Position numbers and translations under genes: made by a program
Notes under the pieces: generated by a model
Told to the model about the DNA's origin: nothing
Database searches by the model: none
Seen by the model: the letters and a program-made list of their open reading frames with translations, nothing else
Shown: piece after piece, positions 1-14,322 of the stretch
How positions within the stretch are numbered: position 1 is the stretch's first letter
Layout: the number at the start of each line of letters is the position of its first letter
DNA from: Cheiracanthium punctorium
Taxonomy: Eukaryota; Arthropoda; Arachnida; Araneae; Cheiracanthiidae
DNA: 64,000 nucleotides
NCBI GenBank assembly: GCA_038373885.1
Contig: JAWZYV010012523.1
Coordinates: forward strand, 102,677-166,676
Reading direction: 5' to 3'

Positions 1-5
1 AAATA

Positions 6-478
6 CAGGGAGTATATAATTAAGCTTCCCCTATAAACAGGTTTCTATAGGTAAAACTGATAAACGGATTCTAACCAAACTTGCAACAAGGACTAAACAG
101 ATGATGCGCTTCAGAAATTTTGCAGAAAAAAAAAAAAAAAAAAAAAAAAAGAATTATAAAAGTGTCCACTAGAGGTGGCTTTCTCTTTGTATATATAAAT
201 AGAAAATTTAACAATGGAAATGGCTAATGCAGAATGTAAAAATTAAATTCAGCATTATTTCAATAGTTTTTGAACATTTATTAATTAATTCGGGGCTTTA
301 TAGAGCTAAATTCAGCATGCAAAACGACACCTAGTGGATATTTTTCGACTTAACTTTTCAAAAACATTCCTTAAGCTGTGTTCCTGCTCAGTGTATATGG
401 CAAATTTGGTGGCAGTCGGATCACCTGATTCATCTGCAGAATACTGTTTATACAGGAAGTCTAATTATAACTACCCTG
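6..478. mobile_element. Mariner-type MITE, copy 1
   Basis: The left end starts CAGGGAGTATATAATTAAG just after a TA. The right end reads GTCTAATTATAACTACCCTG, roughly its reverse complement, so this is a terminal-inverted-repeat element of about 470 bp. Inside are a 25-A run and a segment TTCAATAGTTTTTGAACAT (about 260-280) that recurs in the element at 26404-26851. No transposase frame is present, so it is non-autonomous. Ends beginning CAGGG next to TA are usual for IS630/mariner-group elements; the family assignment is inferred. Confidence 0.6.
126..150. repeat. A25 homopolymer
   Basis: An uninterrupted run of 25 A inside the MITE. It is probably replication slippage at an A-rich internal site, because no retroposon body is visible beside it. 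Confidence 0.9.
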
Positions 479-1950
479 AATAAACAATTAACAAAAAAAC
501 TGTCGATAAATAGTTAGGCTTTTTCAACGGGAGATTCGCACTGTAAATATATGGGTTTCTAGCTCAGGGTTCAGGAGATTAAAATGTCACATTCACAAAG
601 TAATGTATATAGTTTAAAACATAAGCAGTGTTGGTCTTAACGCACATTCTTTTTTATATTGTTATTCTAATGGGACTTTCGCGGTTTTAAAACTCATGTT
701 TTTATATCGAACGATTAACAGCGCTTGTCATTTCATGTATTTATTTTATGTTTCTAATTTGTTTGACTTCATAAATATAGTTTCAAAATAGATGCATATG
801 GTTACAAAGGCCCTTTCTTGCTGGAAATTGAACGATTTGATTGGCTACTACTTATGTGTAAATATTTTGTCCAATTAAATTGCATTTTTAGTAGTGAAAG
901 TAGAGTCGTTCGCATAGTGAAAAGTATTAAAGGAGCTTTTTTTCTAGTTTTCGCATACAAGATTGTGACCTTGAAATGGATTATCGACAGCGAAGACTGT
1001 TTCGAGATACTTTTGAACGGTGTATACTCTTCCCAATTTAACCATCGTCAAATACCGTATAACCTGTTTTGAACTCTTTGAGTCTCTTGAGCATTGAATA
1101 GTCTAGAACTTATCCGCGACAGATAAAAAAGATTTGGAGCAAAACGCCTTTTTTGATAATGCGAAAAGCATTACTGACATGGAAGTTATCCAGTTTATGG
1201 TCGGATGAAGTTATAAAAAGAATGTTAAGAAATGCGATGTCATACACTGTTAGCATACACTATAAATGCTGTTAAATCTGTGGCTCCGTAGTATTTAATA
1301 TGTTCCTCCATGACTGCTGAAAACTACTGAACTGAAGTGAGCGGACCGATTTTTAAAAATAAAATGTTACTGTTTTAAAACTTATAATTAAAAAAATTAA
1401 AGTATCCTTGTCTGGCTCGTAGCTGAGGGATGTTTTGTTTAAAAGAAAAGTTTTTTTTTATGCAAAGTGGTTTTTATTCTTTGGCCAAAGCCTGTTATCA
1501 AGCTGTATATGTTTTACGGTACAGCAGAGAATTATTTTTAAAATTTCCTGTAAAAAGCACTTTAATCGAGGCTAAATCATCCGCTCCAATAATTATTCGC
1601 ATTCTGTATCAATCCCCGCTCTCCGCTGTACTTGTTCTTGCGTTCTACCGTGTTCGATGCGCCAAAACTTTTAATACTGTGAAAATGAGTGGTTATGCTG
1701 CATTAAATGGCTCAAATCATTCAAGTAAAGTTTTGATAATGTTTAGATTTCCAGTGCTGAAACAAATAAGGCAAGAATAAATTTCCAAAGTAGAGAAGGA
1801 TTAATTACTACCTCGTAGTTTTTTCTGCGCAATCCGTTCCGTTTCGTTTCTCTGAGAAACGAACAATGCGAGAATGAGCCAGCTTCGAGTCTAGTATCCT
1901 TAGCAAAGCCCCACCTAAATTTAAAAAAAAATGAATTATATTCCAGAAAT
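479..1950. other. No gene recognised
   Basis: AT-rich sequence. Two open frames on the plus strand (818-1072 and 1430-1780, 84 and 116 codons) show no recognisable domain, no signal peptide and no codon pattern that sets them apart from chance. Confidence 0.6.
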
Positions 1951-3149
1951 CCCAGACAGCACATAAGCTTAAATCAAGCTTGACATTTCTTTGAATTTGA
2001 CGTATTAATACAAGCTTGACAGTTCAATTCAATAGCTTGATTTCCCTTTCGAAAGCGTGCAGTGATGGCGCCATCTGTGAAAGAGAATGGACATTAATTG
2101 TCTAGCGTTTCGCAAATTGCTCATATTATATCGTAAAAGTTGTGTTTTATTTTATTATCGCACAAAACCTGGACATTAGAACACGCAAGGGGAAGGAATG
2201 AATGGGATAAGCCCCTCTGAAGTGTAACACGAGGGGAGTTTTAGTTTTATTTATATCTAATTAACATTAGTAATTCCATTAAGTAATTAATTAGCCCTAA
2301 AATAAATTTTAATATAATTAACAGAATTTAGTTGGTTAATATACTTCACTTTAAGGGTGGTAGAATGAGGCGGTTTCTGGCCGCTACAAGATAATTTATC
2401 ATCAGTCATAAATATACGTGACCATAGAATAAAAAAAAAAAAGATTCTATATTTCCAAATATGGAAATTCTTCGAAATAAAATACAATTATACTACGAAA
2501 TTGATTTCAAAATCAGTCGTTTGTCTCGATTTTTCCCAGTATTGCCCAGCATGAGTGTCGTGATATTGAAAGTTTTAAAACGTGTGCTGCTGTTAAGTTT
2601 ATATTATGTTTATTTCCCTATTAAAGAGTCTCTAAATCACGCATAACATTATTTTAATTTTGATGCATCCCATGGGAAAATAAAAGAAACAAATAACACA
2701 TCGACCACTTATCAGTCTGGCCGGAAATATCCCTAACAGTCACTTCAAACATTAGTCATGTCAGCCCGACTCAGATTGGCGCAGCAGATAGGACGCTCGC
2801 CTCCCAACCCAAAGGTCCCGGGTTCTATTCTAGCAGCGGACACTTGATGGAAACAGATAAATTGAAATTTCAGCATAGAGGGGGAAATGCGTGGCAAAAT
2901 AAAATGTGTTGGGCGAGTTCGCGTCTGTTTAGGAAATTTTTTAAGCTTGAAATTATGCTTGCTATGACAAGCTTGATTCAAGCTTGAAATGTCAAGCTTA
3001 ATGCAAGCTGGGCATGTGTAAACTAGAACTCTTGATTCAAGCTTGCATTAAGCTTACACGCTTGAAAATTTCAATCTTAATTCAAGTTTATTCACTTGAT
3101 AAATCAGCGCTTGCTGCAAGTTTGATGTAAGTTTGCTGTGCTGTCTGAG
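1951..3149. mobile_element. Foldback/TIR element with AAGCTTGA arrays
   Basis: The left end is CCCAGACAGCACATAAGCTT and the right end is TTTGCTGTGCTGTCTGAG, an imperfect inverted pair. Both subterminal zones (about 1951-2045 and 2938-3135) are filled with variants of the palindromic word AAGCTTGA/TCAAGCTT. The core has no transposase and includes a tRNA-like SINE head. The terminal word CCCAG-n-AGCACA resembles the ends of the foldbacks at 16688 and 55936. This is a non-autonomous DNA transposon of uncertain superfamily; a target-site duplication was not found. Confidence 0.55.
2755..2935 (+). mobile_element. tRNA-derived SINE head inside the foldback element
   Basis: Pol III promoter words are present: an A-box-like TGGCGCAGCAGATAGG at about 2777 and a B-box-like GGGTTCTATTC at 2820-2830, with tRNA-like spacing. 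The anticodon arm does not fold into a normal tRNA and the match is degenerate, so this is a SINE or tRNA fossil rather than a functional tRNA gene. The 3' limit is a guess. Confidence 0.5.
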
Positions 3150-6100
3150 ATAGAAGTATGTTAAACAAATTCTTCTGGTAAATTTTGTATGTTTAGTACT
3201 AATTATAATGTTTATTTAAAGGTCTTTATATAAAATGCAAATAAATTTAATATCTTAATTTTGTTTACATGTAATTTCGTCTTATGCACAGTCTTTATAT
3301 GCAGATTTTGAATTAATTTTTTAACGCGTTGTTTCAACTTAGATTATAACATTCGTTTTGTAATGTGATCTATCTTTCACCTTGGGATAATTCTTATAAT
3401 TTTCTGTCAAAAAATGACCTTCATCAAATAAAATAACATCCTTCACAGGCAAATAAGATGAGGCAAATAAGTGTCAGTGATAATTTTAAGATGCTTAAAT
3501 AAATAGTTGAATTGCATGTAAAGGCATTAAAATGGGCATTGTAATAATGATAAACAGCTTACTTGAATTGATCTAAGAACAGTGGACATTCAGATGATAA
3601 ATACATTGCAAGAAATACTTGTAATTTTCCCGCACATTTTGCTTTAAAAAATTCAGCACAAGGTCTGCAGATTTGGAATACAGCATTGTGTGTTGTAAAT
3701 CCGCTCACGAATTGCCGTTATCACGTTGATAAGCCAATCACTTAGAATCTTCTACAGCAAATTGACACAATCTTTGATTTGTATTACATTTACACCACTA
3801 CATTTAGATCACAACTTATTAGCGTTACGTTTATCCACACGTTGTGCTGTAATCTAGGTAAACAATTTTTGCAGTGTATAAGAAACTATTAATTGCATGA
3901 ATCCCAATTATATTTTACACAACATTTTATCGAAAATAAAATTGTCGAAATCAAAAAGGCATAATTTAAAAATGGTTTTTTATGTGCCAGAATGTTTCTT
4001 TAAAATATATTCAAGAGACTTTTAAGAATTGAAAAGCCCACTAAAACCTCAAAAATCTTGAATGAACTTTATAAGCCTACCGATAATGAAGTCCTGAAAA
4101 TAGATTTTTTGGGTCTTATAAAACATTTTATAAAGTGGAAGGGAAGAAAACTCTGTCCTGCTGATAGAAGACACATCTTAAATCTTTAAGTTTTGTGAAA
4201 ACATAAACAATTTTTTATGTGGTCATTCGTACAGCTCAAAGTAAATGTAATAAAAAGAGCTTTCTAACTACCAAAGAAAGCAAAAGATATTTTCTAACAA
4301 ATTCTGTTATGGAACTTAGGGCTCTTAATCAAGCGTAAAAAAAATAACAATTGATTGCAATTTCTTACAATATAGTCATTCTTTACTTCTACCGGAATAA
4401 CTAGTGTTTATGAAGTTTTACGATATTTCTATCCACGGACACTTTTGCTGGCGTGTGGTGGGGGGGGGGGGGCGGGAGCTAAATCGCTCTCACTAGACAT
4501 TGGTGCATTAAACATTTTATGGGATGCTGTAAATTATTGTGTTATTTCACTACTAAACTGAGTGAAAGTCTGATATGACAATTTCCTAATACTGCAAAGC
4601 CACTCAAATACTCCTAATACTCTCACTTCAACACCCTATGTACGTGAATTTTGCACATATAGAGAAACTGGTTAAGCTTAATTTAAGACGACAACTAAAA
4701 ATCATAAATCTTACAAATTATATTGAGCAGAAACGTTGCAACTCTCTCCATGACTCATGAAAACATGCTTATTGACTGAGCTGTATAATGCTTTATGATT
4801 TAATGATACAAAATACAGTGGACTCGCTACAACACGATTTAACTTACTCGAATTGGATTTTACGCGAGTTTTTAACGAGTATGTATGTTAGGGCTGAAAC
4901 GATTTCCTTGCCTGCTGCACGAGATATTTCACCAGCTGTAAGAAGGGCCAATATTCATTTATTCATTACTTAATGTATAAAATGTTAATGTAGAGTTAGC
5001 AAAGGGTTCAAAACAATTTGAGGGGTGTTTATAAATACCTAAAATAATTTTGTAGTTGTTTCAAAAAGTCGTATATGTAAATTTTCAAGAATGCGGGGCG
5101 GAGGGGAGGGTCTTGGAACGCAAGTAGATTACGTCTAATTTATTTTACAAGAATGACATTTGAGTTGTCCAATTGCAAATCCTATTAAGCGCCATTCAGA
5201 ATTTTTTTTTTAATCAGGAAATGAAAAAAGAACATTTGAACAGTTTCTTTTTCTTGCTGATTACTTGAAATTCGGCATTTTAGTTAAAAAGTTCGTTCTC
5301 AATCAAATTTTTTTGGTGTTTTTACTGAATTTTGTGTAGTTTTCATGTTATTTAACTAATTGATTTGGATTTACAGAGTTTTGCTACTGTATGAAGAATT
5401 TATCAAATTTTGAAACAGCACGAATTAATCATGAAGTTACAATTTCATTTATTCTAGCCCCCACAGTCATCACATACCATACGAACAGCAGAAATTTGGA
5501 TTAGGTCAATTTTCTACAATCAGTCACACAGAGCTGATGCTACCTCAATTGATTCTTTGAGATGCACATTTTTTGTAAATGCATAAAATGATTAAAAAGT
5601 AAAATTATATTTAAAAAATAGGTAAAACACGATAAAACAAATTGACTTAAGCACAGTAAAACACAGAAAATACTTGAAAATATTGATACAATGTTGTTAG
5701 TAATGTAAAGAAATGGAGAAAAGAAGTCTGGAATTTTACGAGTTTTGCAGCTTAAAAACATGTAATGAGTACGAGCAGTTCAGAATATAGCGAGTTTTGA
5801 TTCGGGTTGAGTGAAATGGATATAACGCATTATGCGACAGTAAGCAAGATGGATTTAGAGAATTTTTCAGCAGTTTAGGGTTTTCGGACGTCTATTTCAA
5901 TCGTTTAGAATTTTTTACTGCATTTTTTTAAAACTGGAATGCACAAAGGTTGATGTAGACAAAATGCCGTTATAATCTCAATTTTGAATTTTTAGGATTT
6001 AACGAGTTTTGCATTTTCATTTGTGACTCTCATTTGCATTTAAAAGGCTATTTTTTTGTACTCTTGGCTATTTCTGTACATTAGTACATTTTCTTTTTTT

Positions 6101-7135
6101 TCTTACTTAATATTTTGTCAACTATTTTAGTTTACAATTTTATTGATTCATTAATCATTCCGTTGAAACATCTTGCCCTATGTTAATATCGCATGGTAAT
6201 AAATATTTTCACTCGTTTTTTTTCTTCTTTAAAGGAAAGAACAATTTTTGTAGCAATAACGAAGCTCACAATACAACAGTTTTCATTAAACGTGAATTAT
6301 GCTGTAGTTGCAAAACTGTTTCGGATATTGAAAATTAATATTTTCCAAAATTTTAAATGTTTTTAGATAGAAAGTAATGACTTTTTAATTACCTTTATTC
6401 TCATGCTTGTTTCTGTTGCATTCTGGTTATGTACTTTTTTTCCGCCTTTACGTGAAAAAATCTTACGATGGCATGATGAATGATGATGAATGAGGCGTGC
6501 TGAAGTATTTTAACTCCCCGTAACTTGAACATGATGAATGAAATTGATTCATTCTACGTAAATAGTTTGAAAATGTTAAATCAAATTAACAAGCATTCCG
6601 TGTTTAAAAAAACGGAAGGTGTTGATAATGAATTTCGGCTAGCTGATCCTGTTTGTTGTTTGGCTTTTGTTTGAAAGTTTTCACAGACTTTTTTTATGCA
6701 ACTTCCTATTTTTTTTTATAAGCATAAAAGATCCTGCATTATTTTTTTTATTTTTTTTTCTTAATGCTTACTTTGAACTAAGTTGATGTTAAAGCACATT
6801 AACCTTGCTTAATCCCACCTATTGTAAATAAAGTCAGTGTTATAAATTAAAAATTTACTTTTATTTTTACTAAAAGCTCCTGCTCTTATTTTTATCGCTA
6901 AGAAAAAGAAATCATTTTTTTTTTCTAATGTGCTATAATTTTTTATGACTCAAAATATTAGATAGTCTGAAAAATATGCAAAATGAATTCAAAAGTAAAC
7001 AAACAAATAATTTCATTTTCGTATTTTTATTTTCTATAAAGAAAAGAATATATTTTCATTTCAATGGAATGCAAACCTGCTGGATAAACTAGGCTCAGTA
7101 CCGTAGCCATTTAAATTTGCAGACATAACACCTGT
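3150..7135. other. Long AT-rich stretch without a recognised gene
   Basis: Nothing assignable was seen. Short frames (for example 4788-4973 plus, 5540-5761 minus) look random. Local oddities are a G run at about 4459-4472 and short GATGAATGA repeats near 6470-6540. Confidence 0.6.
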
Positions 7136-7334
7136 GGTCTTCACCTGGGGACACCTGAAAAACATCGTTTACTAATCTCCAAATCGGGACATTGATGAAC
7201 TTTAAAAGTCGAATTACAGCGATCATTCAGAACATCTATAGTGAAATGCTTCATAGAACATGCCTAGAAATCGCGTATAGAGTCGATGTGTTTCACACGA
7301 CTAATGGTGCGAACACTGTGCAGCGAATCATTTG
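7136..7334 (+). pseudogene. Mariner/IS630 transposase C-terminus, decayed
   Basis: The plus strand encodes WGHLKNIVY, a stop, then SPNRDIDEL, and after a frameshift KSRITAIIQNI, EMLHRTCLEIAYRVDVF and TNGAN. This order (WGHLK block, spacer helix, EI.YR.DV..TNGA tail) is the familiar C-terminal end of arthropod IS630/Tc1-mariner transposases, just after the last catalytic acidic residue. At least one stop and one frameshift break it, and no N-terminal part is visible upstream, so it is a fossil fragment. A direct relation to the transposase fragments at 44-45 kb is possible but not shown. Confidence 0.7.
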
Positions 7335-7780
7335 GGGGGGGGAAATGACTTCCATATTTCCCTTGTAGAATAAAAATCTTCGTTAATTTATTTGTAACTA
7401 CTAATGTTTGATAAGGCAGCCATACTTTTCATACATCCTGTAAATTAAGTATACAAACTTTAGAGTTTTGTTCTTACATTCTCTTAGTACTTATCTGCAT
7501 TGAAAGAAAAAAGAAGAGGGTCTGGATTTAAAACAGTTTGTCTTCCTTATGCAAAGAAAGCCCAAAGGATTTTAGAAAATGTTTTATTTTGTTTGTCTAT
7601 GCCTTCCTTACATTCTTTTATTTCCACAAGACGGAAAATTGGTGCAAATATAATAACATTTGATACTATGATAGGCAGTTACTCTATTTAGAATACAGAC
7701 CTTAATTTTTCCAAACTTTTGATTAATTTTTGAGATGGAAAAATGTAAAGCGTGGTCAACATTTTCCCCCTCATCAAGTA

Positions 7781-10370
<2,590 letters not shown>

Positions 10371-10381
10371 ACCGGTCATTT

Positions 10382-10400
10382 TTGGAACACCCGGTATATA
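10382..10400. mobile_element. Isolated mariner-type 3' terminus
   Basis: GGAACACCCGGTATA has the form of an IS630-group element end (GGGTGTTCC on the other strand) next to a TA. A matching left end was not found upstream, so only a remnant can be claimed. Confidence 0.35.
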
Positions 10401-10401
10401 G

Positions 10402-10403
<2 letters not shown>

Positions 10404-10436
<33 letters not shown>
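10404..10436. repeat. (TA)n microsatellite
   Basis: About 33 bp of TA repeats directly after the element terminus. Confidence 0.9.
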
Positions 10437-10439
<3 letters not shown>

Positions 10440-10440
<1 letters not shown>

Positions 10441-11829
10441 GGACGATATTAAGCTATAGATACGATAAATATTTCAACATGTGCGTTCTCATTACAATGT
10501 ACACATTCACAAACATTATTTTTGAAAAACTAAACTCAACTCAATATATTTTTTAAACCTGAAAACCTACAACTCCTGATATAAAAGCCTGTTTAATCCG
10601 CCATAAAAGATTTTCTTTAAGTCTCTCGAGATAAAATTAAGATACTGTAGTGTAAGTCAAACATGATGTATTCGTGTAAGGTCTTAAGAAAAAATAAAAA
10701 CATTTTTAGAAGTCATTTTTATTCTTCCAGATAATTTTTTTCTTTTTCATTCCTTCTCCTCTTTGATCTTCCTCTTCAGAACCTAATCCCCCGAACAGAG
10801 TCTAGCGTAAATTACAGAATTCCCGATCTTAAAACAGTAAAAATACATAAAACAAATAGTGACTTTTTTTTCAAAATAAACTGTAGCCAATAGGTTTTCT
10901 TATCGATAATTCCAGTTCCAAGACGAATTAACGCATCAGGAAATCTTAAAATTTTCAAATCTCGTGATTTTAAGCTGTTTTTATTTGAACTCTAGTTTGA
11001 AACAATTATTGCATGAAAATGTCTACTTGTGAGAGAATATATGTTTTAGTTATTTTGTTTACTTCTTTGTAGTTTTCAATAGAGTAAATACACCGTGGAA
11101 AATTGAGCCTCCTTGAAAGAGAATTTTTAAATCTGTCTGCTTTAAAACAAAACAAAAATTTCTCAGTAAAATATTTTCGCTGTTATATCAAATTAACAGT
11201 TTTTTATGTATCTACTCACTTTCGAAGAAACAAAACTCATGTTAGCATTTTTTAAGTTTGATTCTCGATGTAAAATAATATAGTTAACTTAAAGTTCTAT
11301 GTTTTAATTATATAAAATAATCTAATTTTGAATTCATGGTCTAATAAGTAAAGGTTTTTAACTGCTTTAGAATTTCTTTAATTTTTAATTTTGAATAATG
11401 ATGTCAATCTTGATTAAATTTTACACCTATGTCAATTGATGACAATGCGGCAGGAACATAGGCATAAAGAATGGGGTTTGTAGCTCAGAAGAATAAGGAT
11501 TTTGAAAAAGTGTGCCTCTAGCTCATATTTTAAGGCACGTGTGGTGGTGGCCCGTGGTAAGCTTAAGTTCTTAACCATATAGTAGAAAGCCGAACATAGT
11601 GTGTTGTGATTACCGAAAAACCTACCTGGTTCGTACTCCTATAAGTCAGGGAGAACAAATATTAAAATCATACACAGTATGCTGAAATGATTTATCAAAC
11701 TCGAAATGCAAGACTAACATAATTTTACTGGGAAGCTTTTCAAATTTGGTTTACTTATTTTTTGCACATTTATTAAATACAAAATTTCTTAAAATATAAT
11801 GGTCTGGGGAGATGTGGCATTAACTAGCA
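10440..11829. other. No gene recognised
   Basis: AT-rich sequence with no long frame, inverted repeat or RNA gene that could be supported by eye. Confidence 0.6.
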
Positions 11830-12500
11830 TATATTAATTTAAGCACACATAGGGGCAAGTGCACGGGAAATTAACAAAAAAAAATATTGCATATTCACCA
11901 ATCGACGCCATGTCTGAATGCCGCACTCCATTTCACTAGGCCGTCGCAGCTTGGTCATCAAGAGTACAGGGATGTGGGATCTGGACATGGATACCTCCAG
12001 TCCAGATCGATAAGTGGAATCATCGATAAGTGGACCAGGTTCGGATAGGTGGTGATGTCCCTCTTTATTTGGATCAGCACTCGAATATAACACCGGCTCG
12101 GATCTATGCTGGTGATGGTAGTGACACATTTTCGGGTAAGTCTCTGAGCACGTAGAACTCTTCTCCTGTTAGGAAGTTTAACTTCCTCCTTTTCAAGGAT
12201 GATTCAAAGGATGATCCAAATATGTTTCTGCTTTAATCTTTTTTCTCTCCGGAGTATGAGAGGGAGTTCCTAATCATATGCCCCTATTGGGCACCTCCTG
12301 GAGGATTCTATTGGTTGCCTTCTCCGCCCTCAGTCGACCCTTCGTGTTTGGCTGGCTAGTTCGTCCCCTCATGGTTTGCGGTCGGCTGCTTTTGCCCCTC
12401 AATAATTTTATGGGATATAAATATTTTTCCTTCTTGACACTTACTGTGCCAAACTGTCAATCCTTCAGACACTTCGGCACCAGTATTTTATTTATAGCCG
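11830..12500. repeat. GC-richer unclassified repeat-like patch
   Basis: Base composition rises relative to the flanks. The minus strand has a 96-codon frame (11839-12129) and the plus strand a 76-codon frame (12278-12508), both without a recognised domain. The patch carries short internal repeats such as TCGATAAGTGGA (about 12006-12035) and ends near a 26-A run, which would suit a retroposed fragment. No family could be named. Confidence 0.35.
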
Positions 12501-12507
12501 TTCTGTG

Positions 12508-12533
12508 AAAAAAAAAAAAAAAAAAAAAAAAAA
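12508..12533. repeat. A26 homopolymer
   Basis: A run of 26 A. It could be the tail of a plus-strand retroposon covering the preceding GC-richer patch. Confidence 0.85.
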
Positions 12534-12739
12534 CATGTGTGGTAAAACATCCCATGAGAAAAAGGGCATCTGTTCTCTTGAGATTTGCCCCTTTGCTTAA
12601 AATACATTACATTAAGACTTTGTTTTACACCACCACAACACGATTTGGGATTCTGTTTACTGGAAAGCTATTGCATTTAATGCCACAAATTTGGTTGACA
12701 GACTATTAGAATCTCATATGAAAATGTTTAGCTCCTCAA

Positions 12740-13085
12740 ATGTGTACTAGTTGAATACTGGCCATATGCATCCCCACTCATGGCAGAGCGTCCATAAACA
12801 ATTTTTCAAAAAGAAAACTTTCGACCACAGACAGCAAGGGTGAAACAAAATTGTCTCAGACACATCACCACCCTTCACCCGGCCTGCTCGATCCCCCAGA
12901 TTTGTCGTCCATTGAGCATATCTGGGATAACTTGGGATGAGAAATTTGACAGCCTACGAGTTTGGTTGAATTAGAGGCGTATTTACAGCTGCTGTGGTAA
13001 GAAATTCCAAAATACATCAAATGGGACACGGGACTTGTGTGCCTCACGGGCCTATCGGACTTATATGCAGTATTTGTAAGTACCC
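12740..13085 (+). pseudogene. Tc1-like transposase C-terminal half, broken
   Basis: The frame around 12810-12900 reads RPQTARVKQNCLRHITTLHP, matching the block that follows the second catalytic Asp of Tc1 transposases. After a frameshift comes DLSSIEHIWDNLG, the diagnostic Tc1 block holding the last catalytic Glu (IEHIWD). Then, beyond stop codons, come LVELEAYLQLLW and a typical tail. Upstream, MHPH/THGRA-like residues match the segment before the second Asp. The Asp itself is replaced (NFRPQT where Tc1 has a DNARPHT-like word). No TIRs or N-terminal DNA-binding domain were found. It is an inactive fossil with several frameshifts. Confidence 0.8.
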
Positions 13086-13175
13086 GGCCGTATAGCTTGA
13101 TGCATTAATGTTAGGGGTGGCCGAGCAGGGTACTAAAACCTCCATTTATTTGTAGTTTGTCCTGCCAGAAATGAT

Positions 13176-13178
<3 letters not shown>

Positions 13179-13208
<30 letters not shown>
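13179..13208. repeat. T30 homopolymer
   Basis: Thirty consecutive T. It lies 100 bp past the Tc1 fossil, with no poly(A) retroposon recognised on the minus strand. Confidence 0.9.
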
Positions 13209-13210
<2 letters not shown>

Positions 13211-13804
13211 AATCACTTACTTATAAGGATGTTATACTTACATAAACACTAAAAAGTGTTTTGTTGAATTTAATCAAACTTCTTTGTTTTGTTGATTTAG
13301 CAAATGATTAGTTTTTATTAAAACTCAGAACGAATGAAATTTGAAATCGCTCAACAATCAATTTTCGGATGCGTCAAGGACAGTCAAGGAAGTCACATGC
13401 AGTCAAAGATAAGGGCCAGGCGAAGAGGAGAAATTCGTACATACTGGCATTTGGGTCATTTTCAAAATTCAATGCCATTTGCTGTTCGCTGTAAAATATT
13501 TATTTTTACAAGTTATAAGAAAATTTAAATGATTTTTATTAAGTTTTTTATTAGACAGTTTCCAGTACGGAAACAATAGATTAAAAAACTTACTATTTAA
13601 TAAATTTAAAAAAAAAGGAATCGGCTGTCCGAATCATAGAATATAAAACGTGTTATACCGAATTACTGCCCCAAAACATTTCTGCTCTGATATGTTTTAA
13701 CATTGTGAAATAGAGTTTAAATTACATTATAAAAAAGTTTTCTTAAGGTTTTAAGAAAAATACAAGACTTTTGATGATTAAATATTGCTGTTCGGACATT
13801 GATT

Positions 13805-14322
13805 TCATGTCTGTTACCATACATTATTTTCAACTTTTTGAATAACAAAACTGAAATTTGAGAATAGCAAAACTTGTTTACTATTATAATGTGGTCAAGA
13901 AAGAAATGTAAGCAGATATCTTGAATTTTCGGCATTTGACTGAAAAAGCAAAAGACTATTTGTTTTAAGAATTTTTATTGCTTGTCATGCCTGCTGCCTG
14001 AATTCGTTGTATAAAATATCTTTGTTTATTTGTTAATTCAATTTATTAATTTAGATCATTAGGTCTTTAGTCTAAATTTAAGTCTCTCATTTTCTTGTGG
14101 ATATTTATGTCATGAATTTTTGTTCTTTGAAATTTCATGTCTGTTACTATAAGTAACAGACATGACAAACAAAATTTTAGGAAAAAAAAAAAGAAAAATA
14201 TTTTGAAAAGACTATATTATACGGACAAAAGGACTCTATACTTATGTAATATATCACTTTGCTTTATATTGTGCTTAACATAAGTGTACAAATTTCAAAG
14301 AAAATGTCCGGTAACAGACATG
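13805..14322. repeat. CATGTCTGTTAC inverted-repeat cluster
   Basis: The word TCATGTCTGTTAC occurs at 13805 and 14135. Its reverse complement occurs at 14152-14165 and 14311-14322. The two central copies form a perfect palindrome with 14-bp arms and a 3-bp spacer (14135-14165). The pattern suggests two small TIR elements, or one duplicated element, sharing a junction. There is no coding content. Confidence 0.6.
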
